In this document: positions 25,813-34,534 of the stretch, in pieces
Position numbering within the stretch: the first letter of the stretch is position 1
How the letters are laid out: the number at the start of each line of letters is the position of its first letter
Assembly (NCBI GenBank): GCA_035490315.1
Contig: DATHET010000048.1
Span: 1 to 64,000, forward strand
Direction of reading: 5' to 3'
Source: JADJQU01 sp035490315
GTDB taxonomy: Bacteria > Planctomycetota > UBA1135 > GCA-002686595
Length of the DNA stretch: 64,000 bases
The notes under the pieces: model-generated
Seen by the model: only the letters and a program-made list of their open reading frames with translations
The model's database searches: none
What the model was told of the DNA's origin: nothing
Made by a program: the position numbers and the translations under genes

Positions 25813-27207
25813 TCACGTGACCGTGGATTGTCCCGCGGCCACCCATGCCATATAGCCGCCTTCCAGGTCGCTCAAAGGCCCCAGTCCGCCTCGCTCCATC
25901 AGGCTGACGGCAATCACGGAGCGGTATCCGCCCTTGCAGTGGACTGCGATGCGCCGATCGCGCGGCAGCTCCGCCAGGCGTTTTTCGAGCTGGGGCAGCG
26001 GTATGTGGGTAGCCCCGGCCAGATGGCCGGCGTCCCATTCGGCCTGCGCGCGCACGTCGAGCACCAGCGGCGCGTCCTTGCGCGCGAGCTCCGTGGCCAG
26101 GCCGGCGGGGGAGAGTCGCAGGCTCCGGCGCAGAAGCTCGGGCCGGTGGCGCCAGGCTTCCGCGCCATGCTCCAGGAAACCGGCGATGCGATCGAATCCG
26201 ATCCGTCCCAGGCGCACGGCGGCCTCGCGTTCCCGGCCTGGCGGAGCGACGAGCACCAGCTCGCGCGCGGGATCGATCAGCGCGCCGACCCAGCTCGCGT
26301 AGGTTCCAGACAGTCCCACGTTGACGCTGCCCGCGAGGTGTCCCGCCGCCCAATCGCTGGGTTCTCGGGCATCGAGGATCAAGGCGCCGGCCGCCGCGCG
26401 GGCCAGGGTCTGGTCGAGCGTCAGCGGCTGGAAGCGAGCCAGCAGATTCTCCTCGAGCGTGACGCGTTTGCGTCGATTCAGGTCGGCGTCGAAGGCGAAA
26501 TACGCCGGCATGGAGGGCTGCTCGCTGGTGAGCTGGCGCACGAAGGCTTCGCGCTCCATCGGCTGCAGGGCCCAGTTGACGCGCTTCTGCACGCCGAGGG
26601 TCGAGGAAGTGTCCTGCGAGATGTTCTTGCCGCAAGCCGAGCCCGCGCCGTGAGCCGGATAGACGATCGTCGAGTCCGGCAGGGGCATGAGCTTCTCGCG
26701 CAGCGTGTCGTACATCGAGAGGGCGAGGTCGCGCGACGACAAGCCTTGCGAAGTGAGCAGATCCGGCCGGCCGACGTCGCCGATGAAGAGCGTGTCGCCT
26801 GTCAATACGGCGTAGGGCGTCTTCGGATCGCGCGTGCGATCGAACACGAGGATCGAGATCCCCTCGGGCGTGTGACCGGGCGTCTCGAGGATCTTCAGTT
26901 GCACGTCGCCGAGCTCGATCGTCTCGCCGTCGTGCACGGGCACGAAATCGAAGTCGGCACGCGCCTTCGCGCCGAGGTGGATCTTCGCTCCGGTGCGCGC
27001 GGCGAGCTCGAGGTGGCCGGCGACGAAATCGGCGTGGAAATGCGTCAGGAAGACGTGCTCGATCGACATCCCGCGCTTGTTCGCCTCGGCGAGGTAGGCG
27101 TCGACGTCGCGCTGCGGATCGACGATCGCCGCGGTGTGCGTGCGCTCGTCGCCGATGAAATACGAGGCGTGCGAGAGGCAGGCGAGGTAGGTCTGTTGCA
27201 GGATCAT
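25813..27207 (-). CDS. MBL-fold hydrolase fused to two rhodanese domains (persulfide dioxygenase-like)
   Basis: A 464-residue protein. Residues about 1-230 are a metallo-beta-lactamase domain of the ETHE1/glyoxalase II group: THFHADFVAGHLELA metal motif, ETPGHTPEGISILV, LTGDTLFIGDVGRPDL and IVYPAHGAGSACG. Two rhodanese domains follow (about 260-350 and 365-460). The second keeps the active-site Cys in VHCKGGYRS; the first has VLVAPPGRER with no Cys and is probably inactive. Relatives oxidise glutathione persulfide or similar sulfur species in the cytosol. The start at 27207 is divergent from the transporter gene, 31 bp away. Confidence 0.9.
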   Translation of the reverse strand: MILQQTYLACLSHASYFIGDERTHTAAIVDPQRDVDAYLAEANKRGMSIEHVFLTHFHADFVAGHLELAARTGAKIHLGAKARADFDFVPVHDGETIELGDVQLKILETPGHTPEGISILVFDRTRDPKTPYAVLTGDTLFIGDVGRPDLLTSQGLSSRDLALSMYDTLREKLMPLPDSTIVYPAHGAGSACGKNISQDTSSTLGVQKRVNWALQPMEREAFVRQLTSEQPSMPAYFAFDADLNRRKRVTLEENLLARFQPLTLDQTLARAAAGALILDAREPSDWAAGHLAGSVNVGLSGTYASWVGALIDPARELVLVAPPGREREAAVRLGRIGFDRIAGFLEHGAEAWRHRPELLRRSLRLSPAGLATELARKDAPLVLDVRAQAEWDAGHLAGATHIPLPQLEKRLAELPRDRRIAVHCKGGYRSVIAVSLMERGGLGPLSDLEGGYMAWVAAGQSTVT

Positions 27208-27221
27208 GGCGATCGGGCAGC

Positions 27222-27229
27222 AGTATACT
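27222..27229. promoter_or_regulatory. Palindromic AGTATACT, candidate -10 box for both divergent genes
   Basis: The 31-bp gap between two divergent starts (27207 minus, 27239 plus) contains AGTATACT, which reads the same on both strands and includes TATACT, close to the consensus -10 hexamer. If used, both transcripts would have very short or almost no leaders. I find no convincing -35 box at proper spacing. Low-confidence inference. Confidence 0.35.
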
Positions 27230-27238
27230 CCCGCCGCG

Positions 27239-28552
27239 ATGAGTGAGAGCAGCGCGCCGAGCAAGCCGGAATTCGCTGCTGCGATGCGCTTCTGGTGGAA
27301 GCTGGGCTGGATCAGCTTCGGCGGCCCGACGGGCCAGATCGCGCTGATGCACACCGAGGTCGTCGAGCGGAAACGCTGGATCGACGAAGGCCGGTTCCTC
27401 CACGCGCTCAATTACTGCATGTTGCTGCCGGGGCCTGAAGCCCAGCAGCTCGCCACCTACCTGGGCTGGATGATGCACGGCACGCGCGGCGCGTTGACGG
27501 CGGGAATCCTGTTCGTGCTGCCCGGCGCGATCCTCTTGTGGATCCTGTCCTGGATCTACGCCGCGCACGGTGAGGTGCCTTGGATCGCCGCGGTGTTCGA
27601 AGGCTTGAAGCCCGCGGTGATCGGCATCGTCGCCCACGCCGTGCTGCGCATCGGAAAGAAGGCCTTGAAGAATCACGCGATGTGGTGCGTCGCGGCCCTC
27701 GCCTTCGTCTGTCTGTTCTTCTTCCACGCGCCGTTTCCATCGATCGTCGCCCTCGCGGCGGCGATCGGTTGGATCGGCCAGCGCTTCGCGCCGCGGGTCT
27801 TCGATGTCGCGGAGCAGCACTCCGCGGGTGAAGCCCATTCCTCGCAAGCTCCGCCGCAGGGCGCGCGCGCCGGCTGGTCGCGAGCGGCGCGCGTGACGAT
27901 CTGCTGCCTGCTCCTGTGGTGGCTGCCCGTCGCATTGCTCGCCGCGTGTTTCGGAACGCACTCGACCTTCGTCGCCCAGGGCGTGTTCTTCAGCCAGGCG
28001 GCGATGGTGACCTTCGGCGGCGCCTACGCGGTGCTTCCGTACATCGCGAGCGCGGCGGTCGAGCGCTTCGGCTGGCTCTCGACGGGCGCGATGATGGACG
28101 GTCTGGGCCTGGCGGAGACGACTCCGGGTCCCTTGATCCTGGTGGTGCAGTTCGTGGGCTTCCTCGGCGGGTGGAATCATCCCGAGGGACTTCCCCCTTG
28201 GCTCGGCGGCCTGATCGGCGCCGCGATCACGACCTGGGTGACCTTCGTTCCGTGTTTCCTGTGGATCCTCCTGGGAGCTCCCTACGTCGAAGGCCTGCGC
28301 GGAAAACGCGGACTGAGCGCAGCCCTCGCATCGGTGACGGCCGCGGTCGTCGGCGTCGTGCTCAACCTGGCGTTCTGGTTCGCGATGAAGGCGCTGTTCC
28401 ACGGTGGCGAGCTGAGCTGGAGCGGCCTCGACCTGGCCTCGCTGCTGCTCGCCATCGGAGTTTTCGTCGCGCTCGCCCGCTGGAACGTCAGCGTGCAAGC
28501 CGTCGTCGCCGCCGGCTGTCTCTTCGGGCTCGCGCGCCACTGGACCGCCTAG
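27239..28552 (+). CDS. Chromate-ion-transporter (CHR) family membrane protein
   Basis: A 437-residue membrane protein with the two homologous halves typical of long CHR transporters. The first half has SFGGPTGQIALMHTEVVER and LNYCMLLPGPEAQQLATYLG; the second has VTFGGAYAVLPYIASAAVER and GLGLAETTPGPLILVVQF. The paired FGGP/TPGP-type motifs and about ten hydrophobic segments support the assignment. Characterised members export chromate; many others have unknown anions, and sulfate-like substrates are possible given the sulfur-related divergent neighbour. The start at 27239 (MSESSAPS) is preferred to the ATG at 27206, which overlaps the start of the divergent gene. Confidence 0.88.
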   Translation: MSESSAPSKPEFAAAMRFWWKLGWISFGGPTGQIALMHTEVVERKRWIDEGRFLHALNYCMLLPGPEAQQLATYLGWMMHGTRGALTAGILFVLPGAILLWILSWIYAAHGEVPWIAAVFEGLKPAVIGIVAHAVLRIGKKALKNHAMWCVAALAFVCLFFFHAPFPSIVALAAAIGWIGQRFAPRVFDVAEQHSAGEAHSSQAPPQGARAGWSRAARVTICCLLLWWLPVALLAACFGTHSTFVAQGVFFSQAAMVTFGGAYAVLPYIASAAVERFGWLSTGAMMDGLGLAETTPGPLILVVQFVGFLGGWNHPEGLPPWLGGLIGAAITTWVTFVPCFLWILLGAPYVEGLRGKRGLSAALASVTAAVVGVVLNLAFWFAMKALFHGGELSWSGLDLASLLLAIGVFVALARWNVSVQAVVAAGCLFGLARHWTA

Positions 28553-28658
28553 CGATCGCAGGTGTTACCCTGGCCCATTCACCCACGACTCACTCTTTCC
28601 TGGCGATCACCTCGACGGCCTTCGCGGTCGAGACGCCTGGGCTCCCCTCCGCCAGCGC

Positions 28659-31070
28659 TTGAATTCGAATCCGCAACCGATCGACGCCGAGCGGCGTGAA
28701 CCGAAGTGGCTCGCGACCTGCCAGCTGGCTGGGTTGTGGCTGATCGCCGTCATCGGCGCGGCCGCGGTGTTCCGCGTCTACCACGACTTCATCTTCGAGG
28801 ACGCGTACATCACGTACCGTTACGCGAGGAACATCGCGGCCGGACTGGGATTCGTTTTCCAGGAGGGCGAGCGCGTGCTCGGCACCATGCCGCTGTACAC
28901 CCTGGTGCTCGCCGTGGGCAATGTGTTCGGCGCGGACATACCGACCCTCTCAGGTCTCTTGTATTCGGCCTCGATCGCCGCGATCGCGATCCTGGGCGGC
29001 ACCATGCTCCGCCGCCTGGGATCGCCGAACGCTGCCCTGTTGTTCGCCACGGCCTGCGTCTGCGGGTTCACGCAGTGCCTGAATTACTTCGGCATCGAGA
29101 CTCCGTTCATCACGGCTTTGATGCTCGCGGCGGTGCTCGCGGTGCTGTCGCAGCGCGACGTGCTGGCTGGCGTTTTCGCCGCCCTGGCGTTCCTGACGCG
29201 CTACGACGCGGCGCTTTTCGCGATTCTCTTGTTCCTCGCGCTGTGGATGAAGCGCCGGCGCATCCCCTGGGACGCTGGGCTCGTGGCCAGCGGGATCGTG
29301 CTTCCCTGGATGCTGTTCGCGCGGATCTACTTCGGCAGCTGGACGCCGAACACCCTGGCGGCGAAGGCCGGGTCGGTGGACACCTGGGACTACCTCGTGC
29401 GATCCGCGTTGATCCAGGCGCTGAATGTCTGGACTCCGCTGCAGAAACTGGGCGGCGACCTCGCGAGGGGGATCGGAGTCTGGCGCTGGGCCAACTACGT
29501 GGTGCTGGCCGGAGCCCTGGTCCTGCTCGTGCGCCTGTGGCGCGGCGAGAAGCTTTACTTCCTGTTGATCGCCTATCCGATTGCCCTGTGGGTGGGCTAC
29601 GCCTTCGTCGCGCCGCCGCTCGGGTTCTCGTGGTACTTGATTCCGGCGTCGTACATGTTGCTGCTGGCGGGGATCGCGGGGTGGAGCCTCGTGCTTCGCC
29701 GGCCGCCTTGGATCCGCGCTCGCGGGCTCGCGGCCCTCGCCATCGCCGTGGTCGCGCTTTTCCTGCAACCGCGCACGCTGGCGAAAGCGGAGAGCTCGAT
29801 CACGGACACCATGTTCACCCGCGCGCGAGTCGGCGCCTACGCCACGATCGCCGACTGGATCCTCGCCAACGATCTCGGCGAGCTGAAGCTGCTCACCCTC
29901 GAGCCCGGCTATCTGACCTACCACAGCGGCAATCCCGTGATCGACGGCGCAGGGCTGGTGACCGCGGGCGTGCATTTCTTCGGTCCGAAACGGACGGAGT
30001 TCACCGAATTGATCGAAGCGCACAAGCCGCCGCTGATCGTCGCCCAGATCCCGTTCCGCCATGTCGATTACGTCGTCGCCTACTCGACCTTCCCCTTCTT
30101 CCAGCTGATGCTGCGGCGCGAGGACAATCGACGACTCTTCGACAGCCTGGCGTCGAGTTTTGCCGACGCGGGGATGCAGCCGCGCCCCGACCTGCTCCGG
30201 CATCCCTTCGAGCTCGACGTGCGAGCGGTCAGCAGCGTCATCTGGCCGATGAGCGGCGGCGAAGTGCTCTATGTCGGCCAGCTCTATCCGCTGACGATCG
30301 ACGGCGCCCCGGTCCCGCCGACCGACGCCTATCTCTTCGTGCCCGGGCCTTCGATGGGAGCGGAGACGCCGCCCTTTTCGATCGACTTCGATCGGCTGGC
30401 CTTCCGTTTCAAGGCGGACGACGGATTCACGACCGTGGTGCAGCTGGTCATCGACGGCAAGGTCGTGCTCCAGGAGACGGGCGACCCCGACTCGGTTGCC
30501 TCGACCGAATTCCCGGAGCTGTCGTGGTCGGTTCGCGCCTGGCGCGGCCGCACGGCTCAGCTTCGATTCGTCAACATGTCCAACAATGGAGCGCGGATCG
30601 CCGCCGATCACATCCGCTCGGTCAGCCTCGAGAAGCTGCGCAGCTTCGACGACTTCGAGGCCGCGGACGGCTTTGCCCAGCACTGGCGCAATCCGTCGGT
30701 TCCGCAGCCGACGGACCTGAGCGACGTCGCGCGCGACTTCGGCGTCGAGTTCCAGGTCTCGGGCCATGCGGCGACCACGTACGGCGCCGCGGGCCTGCAT
30801 CGCTTGAACAGCAAGCCCTTCGTGATCGATGCCGACCGGCTCAGCTTCCTGATGTTCGATTTCGGCGGCGGCAACACCCACGTGCGCCTGCTCGTCGACA
30901 AGCAGCCCGTGCGCAGCGTGACCGGGCGCGGCACGGGCAAGTTGAAGTCCTTCACCTGGGACCTGCGCGATCTTCGCGGCAAGGAAGCCGTGCTGCAGCT
31001 GATCGACATGGAGCCAGACACCGAGAACTGGATCGGGATCGACGACGTCTATCTGTTCGACGGCCGCTGA
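28659..31070 (+). CDS. Polytopic membrane glycosyltransferase-like protein
   Basis: An 803-residue protein. The N-terminal half (to about residue 370) has some ten hydrophobic segments and, in the first loop, FIFEDAYITYRYARNIAAG followed by GERVLGT, a pattern seen in GT-C glycosyltransferases that use polyprenyl-linked donors. The C-terminal half (about 400-803) is soluble, probably periplasmic, with two similar beta-rich stretches ending in DADRLSFLMFDFGGGNTHVR and IGIDDVYLFDG. The start is a TTG at 28659; no good ATG exists near the first helix, so the start is uncertain. It may glycosylate lipids or proteins at the outer face of the membrane. Confidence 0.8.
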   Translation: MNSNPQPIDAERREPKWLATCQLAGLWLIAVIGAAAVFRVYHDFIFEDAYITYRYARNIAAGLGFVFQEGERVLGTMPLYTLVLAVGNVFGADIPTLSGLLYSASIAAIAILGGTMLRRLGSPNAALLFATACVCGFTQCLNYFGIETPFITALMLAAVLAVLSQRDVLAGVFAALAFLTRYDAALFAILLFLALWMKRRRIPWDAGLVASGIVLPWMLFARIYFGSWTPNTLAAKAGSVDTWDYLVRSALIQALNVWTPLQKLGGDLARGIGVWRWANYVVLAGALVLLVRLWRGEKLYFLLIAYPIALWVGYAFVAPPLGFSWYLIPASYMLLLAGIAGWSLVLRRPPWIRARGLAALAIAVVALFLQPRTLAKAESSITDTMFTRARVGAYATIADWILANDLGELKLLTLEPGYLTYHSGNPVIDGAGLVTAGVHFFGPKRTEFTELIEAHKPPLIVAQIPFRHVDYVVAYSTFPFFQLMLRREDNRRLFDSLASSFADAGMQPRPDLLRHPFELDVRAVSSVIWPMSGGEVLYVGQLYPLTIDGAPVPPTDAYLFVPGPSMGAETPPFSIDFDRLAFRFKADDGFTTVVQLVIDGKVVLQETGDPDSVASTEFPELSWSVRAWRGRTAQLRFVNMSNNGARIAADHIRSVSLEKLRSFDDFEAADGFAQHWRNPSVPQPTDLSDVARDFGVEFQVSGHAATTYGAAGLHRLNSKPFVIDADRLSFLMFDFGGGNTHVRLLVDKQPVRSVTGRGTGKLKSFTWDLRDLRGKEAVLQLIDMEPDTENWIGIDDVYLFDGR

Positions 31071-31085
31071 TCCGCGCGCGACCGC

Positions 31086-32780
31086 TCAGCGTGACGGCGA
31101 ATCGGGCCAGCCGCGCCAACCGGGCCCGCGGACGACGCGACCCGGCGTGGAGCCGGTCGGCTCGCCGTCGCGCAGGACCTGGACGCCGTTGACGAAGACA
31201 TGCGCGACGCCCGTGGCGAGCTGGTGCGGCTTCTCGAAGGTCGCCCGATCCTCGACCTTCGCGGAATCGAAGACCACGACGTCGGCGAAGTAGCCCTCGA
31301 CCAGCCGGCCGCGGTCGCGCAGGCGCAGGTTCTCGGCGGGCATCGCGCTGAGCCGCGCCACTGCCTGCTCGAGCGGAATCAGCTTTTCGTCGCGCACGTA
31401 GCGGCCGAGCAGGCGGGCGAAATTTCCGTAGGCGCGGGGATGGGGATTCGACTTCAGGAACACGCCTTCGGGCGCTGGAGCCCCGGCGTCGGAGCCGAAG
31501 CTGACCCAGGGCAGGCCGATCTGGCGGCGCACGTTGTCCTCGGACATCAGGAAGTAGATCGTCCCGATGCGCGTGTGGTCCTCGACGACGAGATCCATCG
31601 CGGTTTCCTCGACCGACTTGCCGCGCTCGCGCGCGACGGCGGCGAGGGTCTTGCCGGTCAGGGGCTTCAAAGCGTCGGTCTTGAACTCGACCAGCAGGAC
31701 GCGCTCGGCCGAGCCGGCGGCCAGCAGCAGGTTTTCCCAGGCATCGGTGCCCGTGCGCATCTCCAGGGCGACTCGCGCGCGGATCGCCGGATCCTTCAGG
31801 CGTTGGCACCACTGGTCGAGCCCGCCTTCCTGGACCCAGGGCGGCATGGCGGCGTCGAGACCGGTGGCGCCGGCGGTGTACGTGTACATGTCGGCGCTGA
31901 TCGCGAGGTCCGACGCGCGCGCGGCCTCGACGCGCTCGATCACGCTCGAGAGCTTCGGCCAGTTCGCCTCGCCGGCGGCCTTGAGGTGGTAGATCTCCGC
32001 GCGGATCCTGGCGCGTTTCGCGATGTCGATCAGCTCGTCGACGGCTTCGACCAGGCGATTGCCCTCGCTGCGCATGTGGCTGATGTACATGCCGCCGAAG
32101 CGCGCGGCTTCCTCGCACAGGGCGACCAGCTCGTCGGTCTTCGCGTAGAACGCCGGTGCGTAGATCAGCGAGGAACCGACCCCGAGGGCGCCGGCTTCCA
32201 TCGCTTCGCGCACCAGGCCGCGCATGCGAGCGAGCTCTGACGCATCCGGCGGCCGATCCGCATAGGCGAGCTCGTGGACGCGCACCGTGGTCGCGCCGAT
32301 GAACGAGGCGACGTTGACCGCGACGCCGCGCCGCTCGAGGTGCTGCAGGTATTCGTCGAGCGTGGTCCAGACGATGTCGAACTTGAGATCGCCCTGGCGC
32401 TCGAGCATCTCCTTCTTCATGACGTCGTTGAGCGGTCCCATCGACTCGCCCTCGCCCATGACCTCGAGGGTCACGCCCTGGCGGATGTCCGCGAGGCCGC
32501 GCGGATCGACCAGCAGGCTCTCGTTCGCCCAGGACAACATGTTGATGAAGCCCGGCGCGACCGCGAGGCCCTTGGCGTCGATCTCGCGCCGCCCGCGGCC
32601 GGAAATCTGACCGATCGCGGCGATTCGATCGCCGACGATCGCCAGGTCGCCCTCGTGCGGGGTCGTGCCGCTGCCGTCGTAGATCGTGCCGTTGCGCAGC
32701 ACGAGGTCGTATTCGACTGGCGTCGTGGAGGCGCAGGCGGCGAGCGGGATCGACGCGGCGAGCAGGAGGAGCGCTTTCAT
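31086..32780 (-). CDS. D-aminoacylase-like amidohydrolase lipoprotein
   Basis: A 564-residue protein with lipobox IPLAAC (Cys16). The rest follows the N-acyl-D-amino-acid deacylase plan of the amidohydrolase superfamily: YDLVLRNGTIYDGSGTTPHE at the N-terminus, GGMYISHMRSEGNRLVEA, ARIRAEIYHLKAAGE, LPWVSFGSDAGAPAPEG, and a C-terminal beta-domain ending GRLVEGYFADVVVFD. The usual HxH metal motif after the GFI strand is missing: the sequence reads PGFINMLSWANESLL. Metal binding may therefore be altered. It probably acts in the periplasm. It follows the small basic protein gene by 38 bp. Confidence 0.88.
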   Translation of the reverse strand: MKALLLLAASIPLAACASTTPVEYDLVLRNGTIYDGSGTTPHEGDLAIVGDRIAAIGQISGRGRREIDAKGLAVAPGFINMLSWANESLLVDPRGLADIRQGVTLEVMGEGESMGPLNDVMKKEMLERQGDLKFDIVWTTLDEYLQHLERRGVAVNVASFIGATTVRVHELAYADRPPDASELARMRGLVREAMEAGALGVGSSLIYAPAFYAKTDELVALCEEAARFGGMYISHMRSEGNRLVEAVDELIDIAKRARIRAEIYHLKAAGEANWPKLSSVIERVEAARASDLAISADMYTYTAGATGLDAAMPPWVQEGGLDQWCQRLKDPAIRARVALEMRTGTDAWENLLLAAGSAERVLLVEFKTDALKPLTGKTLAAVARERGKSVEETAMDLVVEDHTRIGTIYFLMSEDNVRRQIGLPWVSFGSDAGAPAPEGVFLKSNPHPRAYGNFARLLGRYVRDEKLIPLEQAVARLSAMPAENLRLRDRGRLVEGYFADVVVFDSAKVEDRATFEKPHQLATGVAHVFVNGVQVLRDGEPTGSTPGRVVRGPGWRGWPDSPSR

Positions 32781-32818
32781 GGCGGAGAGACTACTGCCCG
32801 CCGCCGCGCGCCGCCCTG

Positions 32819-33103
32819 CTACTCCATCGGCACTTTGGTCGAGCGCAGGACGTGCGAGCCCGGGCTCTTGGCGAAGCGCGCGAGCTCGGCCTCGGCGGCG
32901 GCCTTGTCGGGCCAGGCGAAGGTCTTGACCACCTTTCCGTTCGACGAGCAGACCTCCCAGACCAGCTTCACGCGGGCAGGCGCTTTCGCAGCGCGCTTGG
33001 CCCGTGGGGCCGCGGGCACCTTGGCGGCTTTCGCCGCGGCCTTTTCCTCTGCCGTGATCCGAGCTTCCTCGGCTGCCCGTGCGATGCGATCTCTGTTGGA
33101 CAT
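32819..33103 (-). CDS. Small Ala/Lys-rich basic protein
   Basis: A 94-residue protein. The N-terminal half is Ala/Lys/Arg-rich and likely helical (AEEKAAAKAAKVPAAPRA). The C-terminal half forms a short conserved-looking domain, VKLVWEVCSSNGKVVKTFAW. There is no signal peptide. It could bind nucleic acid through its basic arm, but I do not recognise the family. The start at 33103 was chosen because the open frame upstream to 33448 overlaps the divergent CDP-alcohol transferase gene. It precedes the D-aminoacylase gene in the same direction. Confidence 0.7.
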   Translation of the reverse strand: MSNRDRIARAAEEARITAEEKAAAKAAKVPAAPRAKRAAKAPARVKLVWEVCSSNGKVVKTFAWPDKAAAEAELARFAKSPGSHVLRSTKVPME

Positions 33104-33269
33104 GGGTGCCACGCGCCCATGATAATCGAGCGAAGGCCCATTTCCTCGCGTCGACACGTGATAAGTAGGCGCAATTCGCTGCTTTCGGACGTCGGCCGAG
33201 ACCCGGCCTGGTCCAGGAAGCAGCGCTCCCGCGATTTGAAAGGCTCGTCGCGCGGCGTATCGTCCGGAG

Positions 33270-33929
33270 ATGGCCGAGCCGCAGGGTGATCGCCGCCCGC
33301 TGACTTCGCGCGACACGAAGTGGGCCAGATGGCTGGCCGGGGCGCTGGTGAAGCGACGCGTCGCGCCCAACTCGATCTCGGTCGCCAGCGTCTTCGCCGC
33401 GGCGCTCGGCGCGGCAGCCCTGGTCTGCGTGCCCGAAGCCTCGAGCACGGTGCTGCGCGCGGCCCTCTACGTCGGCGCGGCGGCGATGATCCAGCTGAGG
33501 CTGTGCTGCAACCTGATCGACGGCATGGTCGCGGTCGAAGGCAAGCTGGGCACGAAGACCGGCGACGTGTTCAACGAGCTGCCCGATCGCTTCGCGGATC
33601 TGCTGTTGATCGCCGGCGCCGGATACGCAGCTCGCGCGCTGCCCCATGCGATCGAGCTGGGCTGGCTCGCGGCCTCGCTCGCCTTGATCACGGCCTACGT
33701 GCGCGCCCTCGGCAAGTCGGTCGGCGCGGGCACGCATTTCCAAGGTCCGATGGCCAAGCCGCACCGCATGGCCTGCTTGACGATCGCCTGCCTGGTCGCT
33801 GCGGCGCTTTCCTCCGGCCCGCGCCACGCACAGGTGATCGCCGCGGCGCTGGTCGTCATCGCCCTCGGCACTGTCTTGACGATCGCGCGCCGTCTGCAGC
33901 GCATCTTCGCAGCTCTGCGGGCCTCATGA
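33270..33929 (+). CDS. CDP-alcohol phosphatidyltransferase family protein (variant motif)
   Basis: A 219-residue membrane protein with about six hydrophobic segments. The signature region reads CNLIDGMVAVEGKLGTKTGD then VFNELPDRFAD. Against the canonical D-x2-DG-x2-AR-x8-G-x3-D-x3-D motif, the first Asp is Asn, Arg is Val and the third Asp is Asn; the remaining DG, A, G and last Asp are kept. The family joins CDP-linked lipids or alcohols to a second alcohol. It heads an operon with PlsC and CdsA; its stop overlaps the PlsC start as ATGA. The changed metal ligands suggest a distinct subfamily or substrate. Confidence 0.88.
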   Translation: MAEPQGDRRPLTSRDTKWARWLAGALVKRRVAPNSISVASVFAAALGAAALVCVPEASSTVLRAALYVGAAAMIQLRLCCNLIDGMVAVEGKLGTKTGDVFNELPDRFADLLLIAGAGYAARALPHAIELGWLAASLALITAYVRALGKSVGAGTHFQGPMAKPHRMACLTIACLVAAALSSGPRHAQVIAAALVVIALGTVLTIARRLQRIFAALRAS

Positions 33930-34534
33930 TCGCCGGACTGATCCAGCTCCTGACCGGCGTGCAAGGCCGTTGGCAAGGCTGCGAGCCCAACTCGCGCCAG
34001 CGCATCTACTTCGCCAACCACCAGTCGAACCTCGACGCGCCGGTGATCTGGGCCTCGCTGCCGCCGCTCCTGCGCGCGAAGACGCGGCCCGTGGCGGCGA
34101 AGGATTACTGGGAAAAGGGCCGCCTGCGCCAGTGGCTCGCAAACGACGTGTTCCGCGTGGTCTTGATCGAGCGCAGCGGCATCACGGTGCACAACAATCC
34201 GCTGACCCGCACGGACGAGGCGCTCGACGCGGGCTCTTCCTTGATCCTGTTCCCCGAGGGGACGCGCCAGCAGGCCGAGGATTCCGGCATGAATCTCTTC
34301 AAGCCCGGACTCTGGCACCTCGCGCGCAAGCATCCCGAGGTCGAGCTGATTCCCGTCTGGCTCGAGAACTTGAATCGCATCCTGCCCAAGGGCGAATTCA
34401 TTCCTCTGCCGCTGCTCGCGTCGGTCACCTTCGGCGCGCCGCTTCGACTCGAAGCGGGCGAGAACAAGCCCGCGTTCATCGCGCGAGCCCAGGCCGCGGT
34501 CGCAGCCCTCGAGGCCAGCGGAGAGGTGAGCTGA
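33926..34534 (+). CDS. plsC: 1-acyl-glycerol-3-phosphate acyltransferase (PlsC-like)
   Basis: A 202-residue protein. It shows acyltransferase block I, FANHQSNLDAPVI (catalytic HxxxxD), block III in LILFPEGTRQ, and a later IPVWLENLNRILPKGEF segment. It probably transfers an acyl chain to lysophosphatidic acid or a related lysophospholipid at the membrane. Coupled by ATGA to the CDP-alcohol transferase gene and by TGATG to the CdsA gene, so the three are one phospholipid synthesis unit. There is no strong transmembrane helix, only a hydrophobic N-terminus. Confidence 0.9.
   Translation: MIAGLIQLLTGVQGRWQGCEPNSRQRIYFANHQSNLDAPVIWASLPPLLRAKTRPVAAKDYWEKGRLRQWLANDVFRVVLIERSGITVHNNPLTRTDEALDAGSSLILFPEGTRQQAEDSGMNLFKPGLWHLARKHPEVELIPVWLENLNRILPKGEFIPLPLLASVTFGAPLRLEAGENKPAFIARAQAAVAALEASGEVS

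Noticed and set aside
25799..28540. A 913-residue minus-strand open frame spanning the MBL gene and transporter
   Set aside because: It runs in a different frame under the MBL gene and antisense to the CHR transporter. Composition is Arg- and Ala-rich shadow sequence.
31065..31091. Inverted repeat CGCTGA...TCAGCG between convergent genes as a terminator
   Set aside because: The 6-bp match is made mostly of the two stop codons and could easily be chance.
28706..31192. An 828-residue frame overlapping the membrane glycosyltransferase
   Set aside because: Same strand, shifted frame, very Arg-rich, no start signal. The overlapping frame has clear membrane segments and a family motif.
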